A DNA stretch of 64,000 nt from contig NC_059474.1 in assembly GCF_018139145.2 (NCBI RefSeq), positions 44,100,344 to 44,164,343 of the forward strand, in the 5' to 3' direction. This document shows, piece after piece, positions 63,290-64,000 of the stretch (positions are counted from its first letter, which is position 1; each line of letters begins with the position of its first letter). The notes below the pieces were generated by a model. The model worked only from the letters and a program-made list of their open reading frames with translations, was not told the origin of the DNA and made no database searches. Source of the stretch: Gymnogyps californianus. Lineage: Eukaryota > Chordata > Aves > Accipitriformes > Cathartidae. A program made the translations under genes and the position numbers.

Positions 63290-63457
63290 GACCAGATTTT
63301 CAAGCTTCAAAGGCACCAGATTTGTGAAGACAGTGAGAGTATGGTTGTAAATGATCTCTGCAGTGTTCAGAATCCTTCTTCTAAAACTAAAGTCTCTTAT
63401 TCTGAATCACAGCCCACTCTGCCTAACATCAGTTGCATTGACCGTGAAGTGAAATAG
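63290..63457 (+). other. Candidate terminal coding exon, 55 codons, unidentified
   Basis: A long T-rich tract (about 63246-63283) leads to CTACAAG, giving an acceptor AG at 63288-63289. From 63290 a frame in phase 0 runs 55 codons to TAG at 63455-63457. It encodes a soluble, mixed-composition peptide beginning DQIFKLQRHQICEDSES and ending ISCIDREVK, with no low complexity and varied third codon positions. That is unusual for random frames in this AT-rich DNA. The open frame also extends upstream through the T-tract only as Phe/Leu-rich sequence, as expected for an intron. I recognise no family, and no upstream exon or nearby poly(A) signal was found. Confidence 0.25.
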
Positions 63458-63495
63458 CATACCCATCTCAGCTATGAAATAGCATACCCAGCTAT
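63451..63495 (+). repeat. Local tandem duplication with 5-base difference
   Basis: GAAATAGCATACCCATCTCAGCTAT is limited here to its key parts: a 25-base copy (63451-63475) followed by a 20-base copy (63476-63495) lacking TCTCA. The first copy contains the stop codon of the frame at 63290. Confidence 0.9.
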
Positions 63496-64000
63496 GAAAA
63501 CATGGCCTTCCTTCAGAATTGGACCAGATGTTGCCAGATAGGTGCCTCTGGGTTCCTTTTTTTAGTAAATTTAAATTCTTATTCAGTGTCTCTCTTGGCC
63601 TTTTTTTTTTCTGAAACAAATTTGTAAGGCTTTTCTAGCTCAGGAGAAATTCCCGTGCAGTTGCTGAAACTTCCTTGTTTCACACATTCTCGGCGTGTTT
63701 CTGACTTCCTGCACAAGTTCATGCACTGGCTGCTGGCAGCTTCATCCCATGAAACAATTTACGGAGACTGGATATTTCCTGAAAAACAAATTGATTGTGC
63801 TTTCCACTATCTCTGGTTTAGCCTCCTGAGCCAGAGTACTTGCTAAAATTCAAACTGCCTTTTTACTTTCAGCTCATATCTTATGTTTGTAACCATGCAG
63901 TGTGCTGGCCATGGGAACCACAAAGTGATTCCTGCCTCCCCTACCTCTGCCACAGAGCACACAGGTTCGTGCCTGATCTTCACAGAAGGTGAAAAAACTC
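63496..64000. other. Unassigned noncoding sequence at the window end
   Basis: No recognised element. It holds a T-run at about 63600-63610 and a 63-codon frame at 63655-63846 without known motifs. Confidence 0.6.

Noticed and set aside
1..64000. tRNA, rRNA or snRNA genes, CRISPR arrays, bacterial-style operons or a defence system
   Set aside because: No cloverleaf, conserved RNA signature, spaced direct-repeat array or clustered long genes were seen. The sequence is vertebrate noncoding DNA.

Overview
This window looks like nuclear DNA from a bird, probably a neoavian lineage. Four observations support that. (1) The 3' tail of a CR1 LINE lies at about 31049-31262; CR1 is the dominant bird and reptile LINE. 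(2) There are five solitary retroviral LTRs whose end sequences and internal signals match LTR families I know from bird genomes; this is recalled knowledge, not a search. (3) The rest is AT-rich, mostly unique sequence with few repeats. (4) Open reading frames are short and stop codons are dense in all six frames, as expected of noncoding vertebrate DNA. I see no operons, ribosome binding sites, CRISPR arrays, tRNA or rRNA genes, and no complete protein-coding gene. The window is best read as a gene desert or part of a very long intron.

Layout. 1-11339: unique AT-rich DNA with a 278-base all-purine tract (1173-1450), a (TA)n(TG)n microsatellite, one relict palindromic repeat near 6466-6530 and a 20-base near-perfect palindrome at 8245. 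11340-37955: four LTRs on the + strand (11340-11916, 20489-21084, 24488-25012, 37360-37955). Three of them still have perfect 5-bp target-site duplications, and the CR1 tail lies between the third and fourth. A GC-rich islet sits at 36570-36925. 37956-47200: unique DNA with overlapping hairpins at 38703-38745 and an (AT)n run. 47201-48348: a 1.15 kb LTR of another family on the - strand, carrying a degenerate repeat of about 48 bp. 48349-64000: unique DNA with a cluster of palindromic TA-rich units (59363-59435), a G-quadruplex motif (59749-59777) and a possible terminal coding exon (63290-63457).

How parts relate. The LTRs are the only elements with recognisable function. They carry promoter signals (CRE-like octamer, TATA box) and polyadenylation hexamers, so they could act as dispersed regulatory modules. 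The + strand LTRs share their outer ends but fall into two classes with different centres, which suggests mosaic LTR evolution. Three short segments (2256-2345, 44959-45165, 63290-63457), and more weakly the GC-rich islet, have exon-like features. None matches a protein I recognise, and all remain hypotheses. I found no convincing undescribed biological system; the best leads are the mosaic LTRs and the exon candidates.
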